Shown here piece by piece: positions 18,428 to 28,235 of a DNA stretch of 64,000 nt. Positions within the stretch are counted from its first letter, which is position 1; each line of letters opens with the position of its first letter. Source of the stretch: an uncultured Scytonema sp. (GTDB lineage: Bacteria > Cyanobacteriota > Cyanobacteriia > Cyanobacteriales > Nostocaceae); assembly GCA_937873135.1 (NCBI GenBank), contig CALMVQ010000059.1, positions 1-64,000 on the forward strand. Direction: 5' to 3'. The notes beneath the pieces are model-generated. The model was not told where the DNA came from, ran no database searches, and saw only the letters and a list, made by a program, of their open reading frames with translations. The position numbers were made by a program, and so were the translations under genes.

Positions 18428-19082
18428 AGATATTTCTCAAATATAATGTTTACTGTATCATAGAGGAAATATTTATAAAGACTTATGATGTTTTATGTAG
18501 AATCTTTTGTAAGCATTTATTGATTTATGTAATACATAGAGAATATGACTTAGGGATTATGATATGAAAAACTAACCACGCAGGCGCGGATAGCAAGAAG
18601 GAATAAGAGTTTGAGAAAGTTGTTTCTGACTTCATCAAATTTTTTCTATAAGCATTTCTGTAATTAAGTTAACCTAAGTATCAGTTTTTCAAAAGAAAAT
18701 ATAATTTTGTTATTTAGAAATTATTTGGCCTTGACAATTTTTTTAATAGTAGTCTCATCTGAACTGTGAAAAACCAGCGTTCAGCTGTTAACAGTAGACT
18801 GTTGCCTGTCAATTGTTAGCAATCAAAAGTCAAAACACAATTCTTCACGAATCAATTAGGCTCGCTAGATGAATTTTGGGTTTTGATTAACTCTAAGTTA
18901 TTTCCACCTTTATTATAATAAATCTTGGGCAAAAAAGAATTTTATAATAAGCAATTGTACTTTTAATTTCCGGAGCGAAAGCCAGACACCCTAGCTTACA
19001 GCCCTCAACAAGTCCCAGAAATTCAGGAGTGCTGAACGCAACGCACTGCCTCGTCTTTGCATAAGGCTTGAAAAACTGCCCA
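18428..19082. other. Intergenic, no gene seen
   Basis: AT-rich, about 650 bp. Upstream half should carry the promoter of the CHAT gene. CAGCTGTTAACAGTAGACTGTTG around 18782 is a weak inverted repeat. No frame has recognisable protein content. Confidence 0.5.
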
Positions 19083-20168
19083 TCAAGCACTGGTTAATTC
19101 CGTCCAGTATCGTTCGTACACTTCTTCAATCTTCCCTAAAAAAGCAATCCGTTCGCACTTTTGGAGAAGCGACTCTGGAGGAAACAAGTTGGAATTGCTC
19201 TGTATTTTCTTTGGTAATTCCTCGAATCCACTGCGGTTGGGGGTAGCAATACTGAGACGTTGGGTGATTTGCGCGGAAACTTCTGATCGCAAAATCAAGT
19301 TAAACCAAGCATATGCGCCATCCGGATTGGGGGCTGATTTAGGAATGACAATTGTATCAGTCCATAATGAGGAACCACTTTTGGGAATGACATACTTAAA
19401 TTTTGGGTATTCTTGAGTGATCTTCACACCATCTGCCGAGTAACACATTGCTAAGAGTAAATCTCCCGCGACAATTTGATTGCGCCAAGCATCAGTATCA
19501 AAGGCGGCGATCGCTCCTTTAAGGATCTTCAACTTCTCATAAGCTTGTTTGATTTCATTTTCATTCTGCGAGTTGTAAGAGTAACCCAGCATCCGCAACA
19601 CTGCACCCATAACCTCTCGGACATCATTGATCAAAGTCATTCGCTTTGAGAGTTGTTCTTGGTTTTGCCAAAGGTACTCCCAGTCTTCAGGCGGGGTTTT
19701 TAGTTTTTCGGAATTGTAAATCAAACCCGTTGTCCCCCAACTAAAAGGGATGCTGTAACGGTTGTTGGGATCGTAGGTAGGGTTTTGAAACCTTGGGAAT
19801 AAATTATCCAAACCAATGAGGCGATTATGATTTATTTCTGCTAATAACCCCTTATCCACCATCTTCCGCACTATGTAGTCTGATGGGTAGATTACACTAT
19901 AAGCACCCCCCCCTCCTGCTTGCAGCTTAGCCAACATCACGTCATTAGAATCATAGACATCTGCAAGTACTTTGATCCCCGTTTGGGTGCTAAAAGTTGT
20001 CAATAATTCTTTGTCAGTATATTGCGTCCAAGTATAAACATATAATTGGTCACGAGAACCTTTAGTGGTAGACGCGGCGCGTACATCTGCTAGTTTCCAG
20101 CCACAACTTGTTAAAGACAAGCCCGAAAGCCCCGCCAACCCTGTTACAAATTGTCTTCTTTTAGTCAT
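19083..20168 (-). CDS. potD: Spermidine/putrescine-binding lipoprotein (PotD)
   Basis: 361-aa extracytoplasmic polyamine-binding protein. It begins MTKRRQFVTG and reaches LTSCGW: a twin-arginine-like motif followed by a lipobox Cys near 22, so it is probably exported and lipid-anchored. The mature part shows PotD features: LYVYTWTQYTDKELLTTFSTQTGI, VIYPSDYIVRKM, NRYSIPFSWGTTGLIYN and CYSADGVKI. Length is as expected. It lies 274 bp downstream of potA on the same strand. The permease genes potB and potC normally found between them are absent from the window. Confidence 0.9.
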   Translation of the reverse strand: MTKRRQFVTGLAGLSGLSLTSCGWKLADVRAASTTKGSRDQLYVYTWTQYTDKELLTTFSTQTGIKVLADVYDSNDVMLAKLQAGGGGAYSVIYPSDYIVRKMVDKGLLAEINHNRLIGLDNLFPRFQNPTYDPNNRYSIPFSWGTTGLIYNSEKLKTPPEDWEYLWQNQEQLSKRMTLINDVREVMGAVLRMLGYSYNSQNENEIKQAYEKLKILKGAIAAFDTDAWRNQIVAGDLLLAMCYSADGVKITQEYPKFKYVIPKSGSSLWTDTIVIPKSAPNPDGAYAWFNLILRSEVSAQITQRLSIATPNRSGFEELPKKIQSNSNLFPPESLLQKCERIAFLGKIEEVYERYWTELTSA

Positions 20169-20442
20169 AATGTCAGATCATGTCCGGTAAATTAACCTTA
20201 ATGCCATCTGAACCCCAAGATCGCTCCTCGCTGTGCTTTATCTCCCCTCCCCGCAAGCGGGGAGGGGTTGGGGGTGGGGTTCTTTTCCGCATGGATGATT
20301 TGACGGACATCATATCATTTGGCATTTCTCCTTAGTCCGTAGTCCTATGTTATTGTTTTGTAGTATTACTAATAGAGTTTAGTCTGGGTGCTAGTTCGTT
20401 GATAATTGATATAATAATGACCTTTTGACAAATGATCACTAA

Positions 20443-21570
20443 TCACTCTGGTAATGCCAAACAGTCACTAGGTGTCCAGTAAACGTAGATGGGAGTATTG
20501 AGGTTTGGTAAATTACCGAAGGTATTGGGCTGCATAACAGTGATGCAGATGTCGGGTGTCAATTCTACAACATAATTAACGTGTGTTCCCAAATACATAA
20601 TGTTAACTAGCCGTCCCTCAAAGCAGTTTATGTGCAAACTCGGTTGATAAAGTGAAAGCTGTATTTTTTCTGGACGTATACTCACTACAACTGCTTGTGA
20701 TAATCCTGTTGGTGTATCACAATGGCGGGTGACAACAATTTTCAGTCCAGTTTTCGTCAAAATTTGCAAATTGGTAGCGTCTACCTCTGTGATTTCACCG
20801 ACGAATAGATTGGTATCGCCAATAAAATCAGCAACAAACGGTGAACGTGGTTGTTCGTAAATTTCACTAGGGGTGCCAATTTGCTCAATTTTGCCTTGAT
20901 TCATCACTGCAATGCGATCCGATAAAGACAGTGCCTCTTCCTGATCGTGAGTGACCATGATAAAAGTTAACCCCAAATCTTTGTGTAAATTAGAGAGTTC
21001 AACTTGCATTTCCTTACGCAGTTTTAAGTCTAATGCTCCTAAGGGTTCATCTAGTAGCACCACAGCAGGACGGTTGACTAACGCCCTTGCTAACGCGACT
21101 CGTTGCTGTTGACCACCAGAGAGTTGATTCGGAAAGCGCGATCGCAAACCTCCCATTTTCACCAGTTCTAAAGCTTCTTTGACTCTGCTTTGAATTTCCT
21201 CTGAGCGGATTTTTTTCAATCGCAGTCCAAAAGCAACATTATCCCACACTTTCAGGTGGTTAAAAAGAGCATAACTTTGAAATACAGTATTGACAGGTCG
21301 GCGATATGGAGGGACATTAGTCATTAACTGGCTCCGAATCAATAACTTGCCAGCGTCAGCCGTTTCAAACCCAGCAATTAAGCGGAGTATAGTTGTTTTA
21401 CCACAACCCGAGGGTCCCAGAATACTGAAAAATTCTCCTGGCAACACATTCAAGTCTACTCCATTTACTGCTGGTTCAGAGTTAAAGAACTTGAAAACAT
21501 TTCGCAGTTCCACATCATACGACTCAAAAGCCTCTATTTCACCCTGATTCTGCGTTACAGTTTGAGTCAT
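20443..21570 (-). CDS. potA: Polyamine ABC transporter ATP-binding protein (PotA)
   Basis: 375 aa, cytoplasmic ABC ATPase. Walker A GPSGCGKTT (about 53), signature LSGGQQQRVALARAL (about 147), Walker B VVLLDEPLGALD and the H-loop MVTHDQEEAL are all intact. The C-terminal TOBE region (about 275-375) is of the PotA/CysA type. ATG at 21570. PotA energises import of spermidine/putrescine delivered by PotD, which follows downstream. Without PotB and PotC next door the transporter must use permeases encoded elsewhere, or it has lost them. Confidence 0.9.
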   Translation of the reverse strand: MTQTVTQNQGEIEAFESYDVELRNVFKFFNSEPAVNGVDLNVLPGEFFSILGPSGCGKTTILRLIAGFETADAGKLLIRSQLMTNVPPYRRPVNTVFQSYALFNHLKVWDNVAFGLRLKKIRSEEIQSRVKEALELVKMGGLRSRFPNQLSGGQQQRVALARALVNRPAVVLLDEPLGALDLKLRKEMQVELSNLHKDLGLTFIMVTHDQEEALSLSDRIAVMNQGKIEQIGTPSEIYEQPRSPFVADFIGDTNLFVGEITEVDATNLQILTKTGLKIVVTRHCDTPTGLSQAVVVSIRPEKIQLSLYQPSLHINCFEGRLVNIMYLGTHVNYVVELTPDICITVMQPNTFGNLPNLNTPIYVYWTPSDCLALPE

Positions 21571-21837
21571 AATCCTAAATTAAAGACCGTGATTATACTG
21601 GCTAAGTAGGTTGGTGTAATCGGATCTAACCTATGTTAACTGTCATTGGTCATTTGTTAAGCGCACTGTACAAAGGATAAATGACTAGGAACAAATGACG
21701 AAGGAGAAAGGACAAATAGCTAGGTTCAACCCACTTATTATACTTTGGTTAATAGTATTCCGATTATTTGACGCTATATACCGGGTAGGATTTTAGCGCA
21801 TTTGTATACAGATAATGTTAATCTGAGATTTAGTTCT

Positions 21838-23691
21838 ATGGCTTTATTACAATCACCACAATTAGGCAAGAAAAGAGATACCCGTACAGTGGGACGGGGT
21901 TTACAGTCCACATTTTTAATCGTGTTTACTATATTGATGACGGCTGGAGTGGTTGGTCGTTTGGTATATTTACAACTGGTTGAAGGCGCACACCACAGAG
22001 CGCGAGCCGAGGCAAACCGGATTAGAATGATTCTTAAACAACCCGAAAGAGGCAATATTTTTGACCGCAATGGTAAACTTTTAGCCACCACACACTATCC
22101 TCATTCTGTCTACTTATGGCCAATGGCTCACACTAAGCCGTCGTGGTCGCTTGTTGGTCCGCGTCTATCGCAAATTTTCAACATCCCTCAGAAGGAGATG
22201 GAAGATAAACTCGACAAGGCAGGTCCCAACTCTTCTTCACTTGTGCGCATTGCTCGTGATATTACTGAGGCACAAATCACAGCATTGAAGGAGTATGAAA
22301 ACGAACTTCCTGGCGTAGAAATTAATACGGAAGCAGTACGCTACTACCCACACGGAAAAGAGTTAGCACATATACTAGGGTATACCCGTGAACTCACGCC
22401 CGAACAGTTAAAAGAAAAGAAGAAGGAAGGCTATCGACTGGGAGATGCCATCGGTCAGATGGGGGTGGAAAAGGCATATGAGCAGGTGCTGCGTGGCGAA
22501 TGGGGCGGTCAGCAGGTAGAAGTGGATAGTAAGGGTCGCCCGATTCGGGTTTTGGGAGAAAAACAAGCAAAGGCTGGTAAGGATATACACCTAACCATAG
22601 ATTTAGATTTGCAGCAGGCAGCAGAAAAAGCTTTGGGCAATATCAAAGGTGCAATTGTGGCAATAGACCCGAATAACGGTGCCGTATTAGCAATGGTGTC
22701 TCATCCGACCTTTGATCCGAATATCTTCTCCAAGCAAAAACTCTCTCAAAAAGACTGGCAAAGTTTACAAGGTAAAGACCATCCCTTGGTCAATCGCACC
22801 CTCAGCGCCTTTCCACCCGCGAGTACGTTCAAAATTATCACTACGTCCGCCGGGTTAGAATCGGGGAAATTCTCTCCGAATACAATACTCCAAACCTTTG
22901 GATCTTTGACTGTCGGTGGCGTGACTTTTAGTGAGTGGAACCACTCTGGATTTGGTTCAATAGGATTCCCCAAAGCGCTCGCAATGAGTAGCGATACCTT
23001 CTTTTATCAAGTTGGTAGGAGAGTTGGTGGTCCAATCTTGACTGAATGGGCTCGTAAATATGGGTTGGGTCAAAGAACTGGAATTGAGTTTGCGAACGAA
23101 GAATCAAAAGGCTTGGTACCAGATGAGACTTGGAAGCAGAAAACTTGGAAGATACCTTGGACAGTCGGCGATAGCATTAATATGTCAATTGGTCAAGGTG
23201 CTTTGCAAGTGACGCCGCTACAATCTGTGATCATGTTTTCTGTCCCAGCGAATGGAGGTTTTCGAGTTCAGCCACATGTGCTGAAAGACAATGAAAAGGC
23301 GAAAAACTGGCGGGTATCTTTAAATATGAAACCAGAAACTCTAAAAATTCTCCGCCAGGGACTGCGGATGGTTGTCTCTGAAGGTACAGGTAAGAGTTTG
23401 GACGTGCCATCAATTGCACCAGCATCTGCAAAAAGTGGTACAGCTGAAGCCGGGATCAATCGTCCAAATCATACTTGGTTTGGTTCTTATGCCCCCAGTG
23501 ATAAGCCGGAAATTGCTGTTGTGGCGTTTGGTGAAAACACTGGAGAACATGGCGGTACTATTTGTGGGCCAATGGTTTTACAAGTGCTAGAAGCTTATTT
23601 TCACTCCAAATATCCGGGTAAGTACGGAAAACCTACAATTGATACATCAGATAGCAAAACTCAGAAATCAGGGGGTAGGACTGGGGATTGA
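21838..23691 (+). CDS. mrdA: Penicillin-binding protein 2 (peptidoglycan transpeptidase)
   Basis: 617 aa from ATG 21838; a TTG 36 bp upstream is also in frame, but the ATG starts a typical N-terminus. One transmembrane anchor (about 24-44, FLIVFTILMTAGVVGRLVYL), a PBP dimerisation domain (PERGNIFDRNG), then the transpeptidase domain with SxxK in PASTFK, SSD in AMSSDTFFY and KSGT in AKSGTAE. This is a class B PBP crosslinking peptidoglycan during lateral growth with RodA, acting at the outer face of the cytoplasmic membrane. No rodA or mreBCD genes flank it. Confidence 0.93.
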   Translation: MALLQSPQLGKKRDTRTVGRGLQSTFLIVFTILMTAGVVGRLVYLQLVEGAHHRARAEANRIRMILKQPERGNIFDRNGKLLATTHYPHSVYLWPMAHTKPSWSLVGPRLSQIFNIPQKEMEDKLDKAGPNSSSLVRIARDITEAQITALKEYENELPGVEINTEAVRYYPHGKELAHILGYTRELTPEQLKEKKKEGYRLGDAIGQMGVEKAYEQVLRGEWGGQQVEVDSKGRPIRVLGEKQAKAGKDIHLTIDLDLQQAAEKALGNIKGAIVAIDPNNGAVLAMVSHPTFDPNIFSKQKLSQKDWQSLQGKDHPLVNRTLSAFPPASTFKIITTSAGLESGKFSPNTILQTFGSLTVGGVTFSEWNHSGFGSIGFPKALAMSSDTFFYQVGRRVGGPILTEWARKYGLGQRTGIEFANEESKGLVPDETWKQKTWKIPWTVGDSINMSIGQGALQVTPLQSVIMFSVPANGGFRVQPHVLKDNEKAKNWRVSLNMKPETLKILRQGLRMVVSEGTGKSLDVPSIAPASAKSGTAEAGINRPNHTWFGSYAPSDKPEIAVVAFGENTGEHGGTICGPMVLQVLEAYFHSKYPGKYGKPTIDTSDSKTQKSGGRTGD

Positions 23692-24059
23692 TCGGTTCTT
23701 AATCTCAACTAACTTATGAGGTTGTCCTTGGTAATTTATCATTTGTTAGACATAATTGATTTGGCGATCGCCCCTGCAACTAATCCTAACTGATGAGTTT
23801 GGGTACTGCTTCAGGTGTAATTTGGGACAAGTTGTGAAATTTGACAACGCAACTTCTCAAAGCCTTTGAACACACTCCGACTCCCGAACCGCCAGAAAAA
23901 TACCGATTAGATAAACGGCACACGCACGCCAAGGACGCAGAGAAAGAAGGTAAAAAAGATAGATAATCTTGCACCTGTACGTATAAACACAGGCAACGTC
24001 AAAATGTCGAAGATAAGGATACCTTCTTTTTCTCGGCTTTTCTAGCTAAATCAAGGGTA

Positions 24060-24170
24060 CTAGTACAGAGCGGCGGAAATAACCCACCTATCTGAAATAG
24101 GTAAAAAGCTTATAAAATAAGTGTTCTTTCTTTTTACTTTTTACTTTTTACTTTTGCCTTGTTGTACTAG
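24060..24170 (-). mobile_element. CTAG-ended MITE-like element, copy 1 (111 bp)
   Basis: Begins CTAGTACAG and ends TTGTACTAG. Read on the minus strand it opens CTAGTACAACAAGGCAAAAG and carries AAAAGTA tandem units, matching the element at 31044-31156. It encodes nothing. Confidence 0.7.
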
Positions 24171-24279
24171 TACCGCAAGGCGAAAGTCACTCATTCAAAA
24201 GTCACTCATTCAAAAGTATTATGGAATGGGCTTTTTACGGATTTTAAATGGTTGCTCTATTTCCGCCGACTTGTACTAG
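24167..24279 (+). mobile_element. CTAG-ended MITE-like element, copy 2 (113 bp)
   Basis: Shares the CTAG at 24167 with copy 1 and lies in the opposite orientation. Opens CTAGTACCGCAAGGCGAAAG and closes ATTTCCGCCGACTTGTACTAG. Contains a doubled GTCACTCATTCAAAA unit. Together with copy 1 it makes a 220-bp inverted pair. Confidence 0.65.
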
Positions 24280-24555
24280 TTTTTATACGAGTTAAGGCTA
24301 ACAAGTTCAAATGCGATCGCGTTTAGGAACTGCGGCTGAAAGATGTGCGTTCACAATTGGTTCGCGTTTATGTAGGCGATCTCACAATACTTGAAGCTGT
24401 TTGTTAGGCAACTTGTAGCAGTTATAGGCTTCCCCCTAACGTCCGTCAATTCAGAGGATACTCTATCCTGACAGTCTCACAGGAAAAAAATTATAGTAAT
24501 AGTTAGTATCTATTACTATAATACGTTCAGTTAAGGATATGGGAGGAGGCTAAAC

Positions 24556-24789
24556 ATGGCTGGCAGTTATTCCGTAGGGGAACATTTCGACAATTTCATC
24601 AAGGCACAGGTCGCCTCTGGACGGTACAACAACGAGAGCGAAGTTGTACGCGATGCTTTAAGACAGGCAGAACTGCGAGAAGCAAAACTAACTGTTTTGC
24701 GCGAGCATGTGATGAAGGCTATCGGGCAAGGGGGAAAATATACTGATGAGGACATCGCCGCTATCCTGGAAGCGGATGTACAACAGTAA
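24556..24789 (+). CDS. parD: ParD-type antitoxin (type II toxin-antitoxin)
   Basis: 77 aa. N-terminal ribbon-helix-helix (YSVGEHFDNFIKAQVASGRYNNESEVVRDALR) followed by an acidic C-terminal tail that normally binds ParE. A strong GGGAGGAGG precedes the ATG. The inverted AT-rich repeat just upstream may be its operator, as ParD proteins repress their own promoter. The toxin gene starting 6 bp downstream is truncated, so this is probably an orphan antitoxin. Confidence 0.9.
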   Translation: MAGSYSVGEHFDNFIKAQVASGRYNNESEVVRDALRQAELREAKLTVLREHVMKAIGQGGKYTDEDIAAILEADVQQ

Positions 24790-24795
24790 AACCCC

Positions 24796-24972
24796 ATGTA
24801 TGAATTACGTTATTTAGAGCAGGCTAAAACCGATCTTATTCGTATAAAAGGCTACATTGCTAAAGAAAGCGGCAGCTCTTTTATCTCCAAATCCCTAACG
24901 TTCTTGACCGACTTCTTGTGGTTCCGATTTACCGGCACCATTATGCGAATATTCTGGCTCGGATTCTGGTGA
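24796..24972 (+). pseudogene. Truncated ParE-type toxin gene
   Basis: Starts MYELRYLEQAKTDLIRIKGY, which is the ParE N-terminal strand and first helix. ParE-like sequence stops after about 30 residues; the frame then runs through the 3' end of the RND transporter gene in antisense and ends at residue 58. A full ParE has about 95-100 aa with a C-terminal active sheet, all missing here. It starts 6 bp after parD, the normal order, so a functional pair was cut by a deletion that joined it to the RND gene end. Confidence 0.75.
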
Positions 24973-27900
24973 TGAGGGTGGTGTCTCGTTTTCGTCTGGC
25001 TTTGATTTTTTGTGAAATAACTGCAACTCTAAACTCTTGATGACGACATAGAGTACTGGTACGAGCAGCAAACTCAAAAAAGTTGATACAAGCAGACCGC
25101 CAAAAACAGCAGTTCCCAAGGAGTGACGAGAATTTGCGCCTGCCCCAGAGGCAATCACCAGTGGGAAAAAGCCAAGCAGTGCTGCGAATGCCGTCATTAA
25201 GATTGGTCGAAAGCGTTCTTCTGCGGCAGTGAGGGCTGATTGGACAATCGACTTGCCCTGTTCAAGCGCTTGATTGGCAAATTCGACAATGAGAATGGCG
25301 TTCTTACTCGCAAGTCCAATGAGCATCACGAGCGCAATGTTACAGTAAACATCATTTGCCAACGTCGGCTCGACAAAACGCCGCAGGGCGATCGCACCGA
25401 GTGCGCCTAAGATTGCCAGTGGCACCGTCAGCAAGATAATCGTCGGGTCGATGTAGCTCTCATACTGAGCAGCCAGCACCAAAAACACCATCACAACACC
25501 GAACAGGAAAATCAACGCACCCAAGCTACCAGACGCGACTTCCTCTCGACTCAAGTCCGACCACTCAAATTTGACTCCTGGTAGGGCAGATTCCTTATAA
25601 GCTTTTTGGATAGCATCAAGTGCCTGTCCACTACTGTAACTCGACAACTGGGCTCCTTGAAGCAGAATTGCTCTATATCCATTAAAGTGGGAAATGACTG
25701 CAGGTCCTGTGTAGGGTTTGATCGTGATTAGCTGATCCAGTGAGATTATATTGTTGGTGGTGCTGCTGCTGCTAGTGCTACTACTAGAAGAACGAACATA
25801 AAGTTGTTTGAGATCCTCTGGGTTGTCGCGATATTGTCCCTCAAGTTGCACGTAAACCTGGTAGTAGCGAGGTCCGAGAACGAATTGAGTCACGTAAGAT
25901 GAACCGAACCCTGTACTGATTGTACTCAGCACATCGCTAAAGTTTACATTTAGGGCATTGAGGCGATCGCGGTTGATATCAATTTCATACTGTGGTGTAT
26001 CGGCAGTGAATTGAGTGTAAGCACCTCGCGGAGGAGTAAATATTCCCGTTTTGTTTGCCTTTTGCAGAATATCTTGAGCATTTGCCGCAAATTCCTGAAA
26101 GGACAATTTGTTCCCCGTCGTATCTTCGATCTGCATATTGAAACCACCTAAGGGGCTGAATCCAGAGATGGGTGGTGGGCTAGACGCGCCAACAACAGCA
26201 CCTATAATCTTTTTACCCAGTTCTGCGTTCAGGCGTTGCAGAATCGCAGTCACATTCTGACTAGCTTTCTTACGCTCATCCCAAGGTTTCAAGTGACAAA
26301 AGAATATCCCTTGATTTGCGCCGTTGCCATTAAAACCAGCACCACTAATTTCGGCAGTAGATACAATCTCAGGAATATTTGCCAGACTTTGATGCACCCG
26401 ATCCAGAGTATTTTGCGTGTACTGAAGTGATGCCGAGTTGGGACCCTGAACCAGACCCAAAATTGACCCTTGGTCTTCACCGGGAACAAACCCCGATGGA
26501 ACAGCACGAAATACCAAAACTGTTGCTACTAGCCCGACAACGAATACTGCAATGACCACATAGCGCAGTCGAATCAAAAACTGAACAAGGGAAATATATC
26601 TTGCGATCACCCAGGAGAATCCCTGGTTAAATTTGCCAAAAAACCAACCTAATGGACCGCGTTCGGCTTGTGGGGGACGCAACAAAATCGCCGATATACT
26701 GGGACTGAACGAGAGCGCATTAAAGAGGGAAACGGCGACAGAGAAGACAATGATTAAGGCAAATTGCTTATACAAAAGTCCTGTAGCTCCAGGGAAGAAA
26801 GATACTGGCACAAACACCGCCATCAGCACAAGAGCAGTGGCAATTAAGGCCCCAGTCAGTTCATTCATCGCCTCAAAGCTGGCTTCCCTGGGTGACTTGC
26901 CTTCATTCTGTATTTTGGCAGAGATCGCTTCCACAACCAGAATGGCATCATCCACCACTAGACCTGTCGCCAGTACCAACCCAAACATCGTCAGGGAGTT
27001 AATCGAAAATCCTAATAGCTTGGCAAACACCATCGCCCCGAGCAGCGATACTGGAATTGCGATGGTGGGAATAATGGTGGCACGCCAGTTTTGTAAGAAT
27101 ACAAAAATCACGACTATAACCAGACCAACTGCTTCCAGTAGAGTGAGCAAAACTTCTTTATTAGACTCTTCGATAAAACTGACGGTATCATATACCAGAA
27201 CTCTTTTGAGACTAGGTGGGAAACTCTGCTCTAACTCCTTCATTCTCGCTTCAATTTGCTTGGCGACATCAAGCGCATTGCTGCCTGGAAGCTGGTATAC
27301 GCCCAAAGCCACGCCAGGTTTTCCGTTGATCTTGGCGGATGCAGAGTATGATTGTGATCCCAGCTCTACCCGACCCACATCCTTGAGCTTAATCTGAGTC
27401 CCATCACTTGCCACTTTGACGACAATATTTTCTGCTTCAGTTACATTACTAAACATCCCTTGCAACTTGAGCGGGATTTGATACTCCTGACCTTTGGGAG
27501 CTGGTTCAGCCCCAATTGCACCACCACCGACAACAAGGTTTTGGGATTGTACTGCTGTGACTGCATCAGTAACGGTAAGCCCTCGGCTCGCAAGGGCTTT
27601 GGGATCTAGCCAAACGCGCATGGCATATTGCAGTTGTCCAAAAATGTTGACTTGCCCGACTCCTGGAATCCGAGCAATTTCGTCGTTCACATACAGATCC
27701 ACGTAGTTACTGATGAACTCAGCATCGTATTGATCATTTGGAGAGAAGAACCCGTAGACTACCAAAAGACTTGTGGATGCTGTTTTAACTATAACTCCCT
27801 GCTGTTGAACTGCTGATGGCAAGAGGGGAGTTGCCTGTTGCAGATTATTTTGTACATTCACCTGGTTTACGCTTGGGTTCGTACCGACTCCAAAATATGC

Positions 27901-28182
27901 CGAGATATTGCTTGCGCCTGTGGCACTCGTCGAGGAGAAGTACTGCATATCCCGCGTTCCGTTCAGCTTTCGCTCGATTGGAGTTGTCACTGTTGTCTCA
28001 ATCGTCTGCGGATCGGCTCCTACATAAGAAGCAGTAATCTGAACCTGAATTGGTGCAATTTGGGGAATGTACTCAATGGGGAGGAGTGGCAAACAAACCC
28101 CACCCAACAGCACGATCACAATTGTGCAAACCGTCGTTAGAATTGGTTTTTTGATAAACGTATCAGCAATAGATAAGATCAC
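24895..28182 (-). CDS. RND efflux permease, HAE1 (AcrB/MexB-like) family
   Basis: 1095-aa inner-membrane proton antiporter. The RND pattern is complete: TM1 near 12-30, a first large periplasmic loop (TTVTTPIERKLNG, IPGVGQVNIFG), TM2-6 with GLVLATGLVVDDAILVVEA containing the proton-relay aspartates of TM4, a second loop, and TM8-12 with GLASKNAILIVEFAN. A Ser-rich stretch (SSSSTSSSSTTNN, about 795-810) interrupts the second loop. The start is GTG at 28182, with AGGAGA 8 bp upstream. It follows the adaptor gene by 53 bp, and a TetR gene lies upstream. No outer-membrane TolC-type partner is encoded here. Its 3' end overlaps the ParE fragment in antisense. Confidence 0.95.
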   Translation of the reverse strand: MILSIADTFIKKPILTTVCTIVIVLLGGVCLPLLPIEYIPQIAPIQVQITASYVGADPQTIETTVTTPIERKLNGTRDMQYFSSTSATGASNISAYFGVGTNPSVNQVNVQNNLQQATPLLPSAVQQQGVIVKTASTSLLVVYGFFSPNDQYDAEFISNYVDLYVNDEIARIPGVGQVNIFGQLQYAMRVWLDPKALASRGLTVTDAVTAVQSQNLVVGGGAIGAEPAPKGQEYQIPLKLQGMFSNVTEAENIVVKVASDGTQIKLKDVGRVELGSQSYSASAKINGKPGVALGVYQLPGSNALDVAKQIEARMKELEQSFPPSLKRVLVYDTVSFIEESNKEVLLTLLEAVGLVIVVIFVFLQNWRATIIPTIAIPVSLLGAMVFAKLLGFSINSLTMFGLVLATGLVVDDAILVVEAISAKIQNEGKSPREASFEAMNELTGALIATALVLMAVFVPVSFFPGATGLLYKQFALIIVFSVAVSLFNALSFSPSISAILLRPPQAERGPLGWFFGKFNQGFSWVIARYISLVQFLIRLRYVVIAVFVVGLVATVLVFRAVPSGFVPGEDQGSILGLVQGPNSASLQYTQNTLDRVHQSLANIPEIVSTAEISGAGFNGNGANQGIFFCHLKPWDERKKASQNVTAILQRLNAELGKKIIGAVVGASSPPPISGFSPLGGFNMQIEDTTGNKLSFQEFAANAQDILQKANKTGIFTPPRGAYTQFTADTPQYEIDINRDRLNALNVNFSDVLSTISTGFGSSYVTQFVLGPRYYQVYVQLEGQYRDNPEDLKQLYVRSSSSSTSSSSTTNNIISLDQLITIKPYTGPAVISHFNGYRAILLQGAQLSSYSSGQALDAIQKAYKESALPGVKFEWSDLSREEVASGSLGALIFLFGVVMVFLVLAAQYESYIDPTIILLTVPLAILGALGAIALRRFVEPTLANDVYCNIALVMLIGLASKNAILIVEFANQALEQGKSIVQSALTAAEERFRPILMTAFAALLGFFPLVIASGAGANSRHSLGTAVFGGLLVSTFLSLLLVPVLYVVIKSLELQLFHKKSKPDENETPPSSPESEPEYSHNGAGKSEPQEVGQER

Positions 28183-28235
28183 GCAGCGATTCTCCTAGCT
28201 TCAATTCAACTGATTCCACTGATATGCGTGCAAGA

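Larger units (their letters stand above)
23692..24555. other. Intergenic with two inverted MITE copies
   Basis: 860 bp without a gene. 24060-24279 holds two abutting copies of the CTAG-ended element (separate entries). Just before the ParD start there is an AT-rich stretch (24483-24540) with TATAGTAATAG...TATTACTATAAT, a near inverted repeat that could be both promoter and ParD operator. Confidence 0.55.

Noticed and set aside
26633-27397. 254-codon open frame on the plus strand
   Set aside because: Lies wholly antisense inside the RND permease gene, whose frame has full family conservation; Ser/Thr-rich composition is that of a shadow frame.
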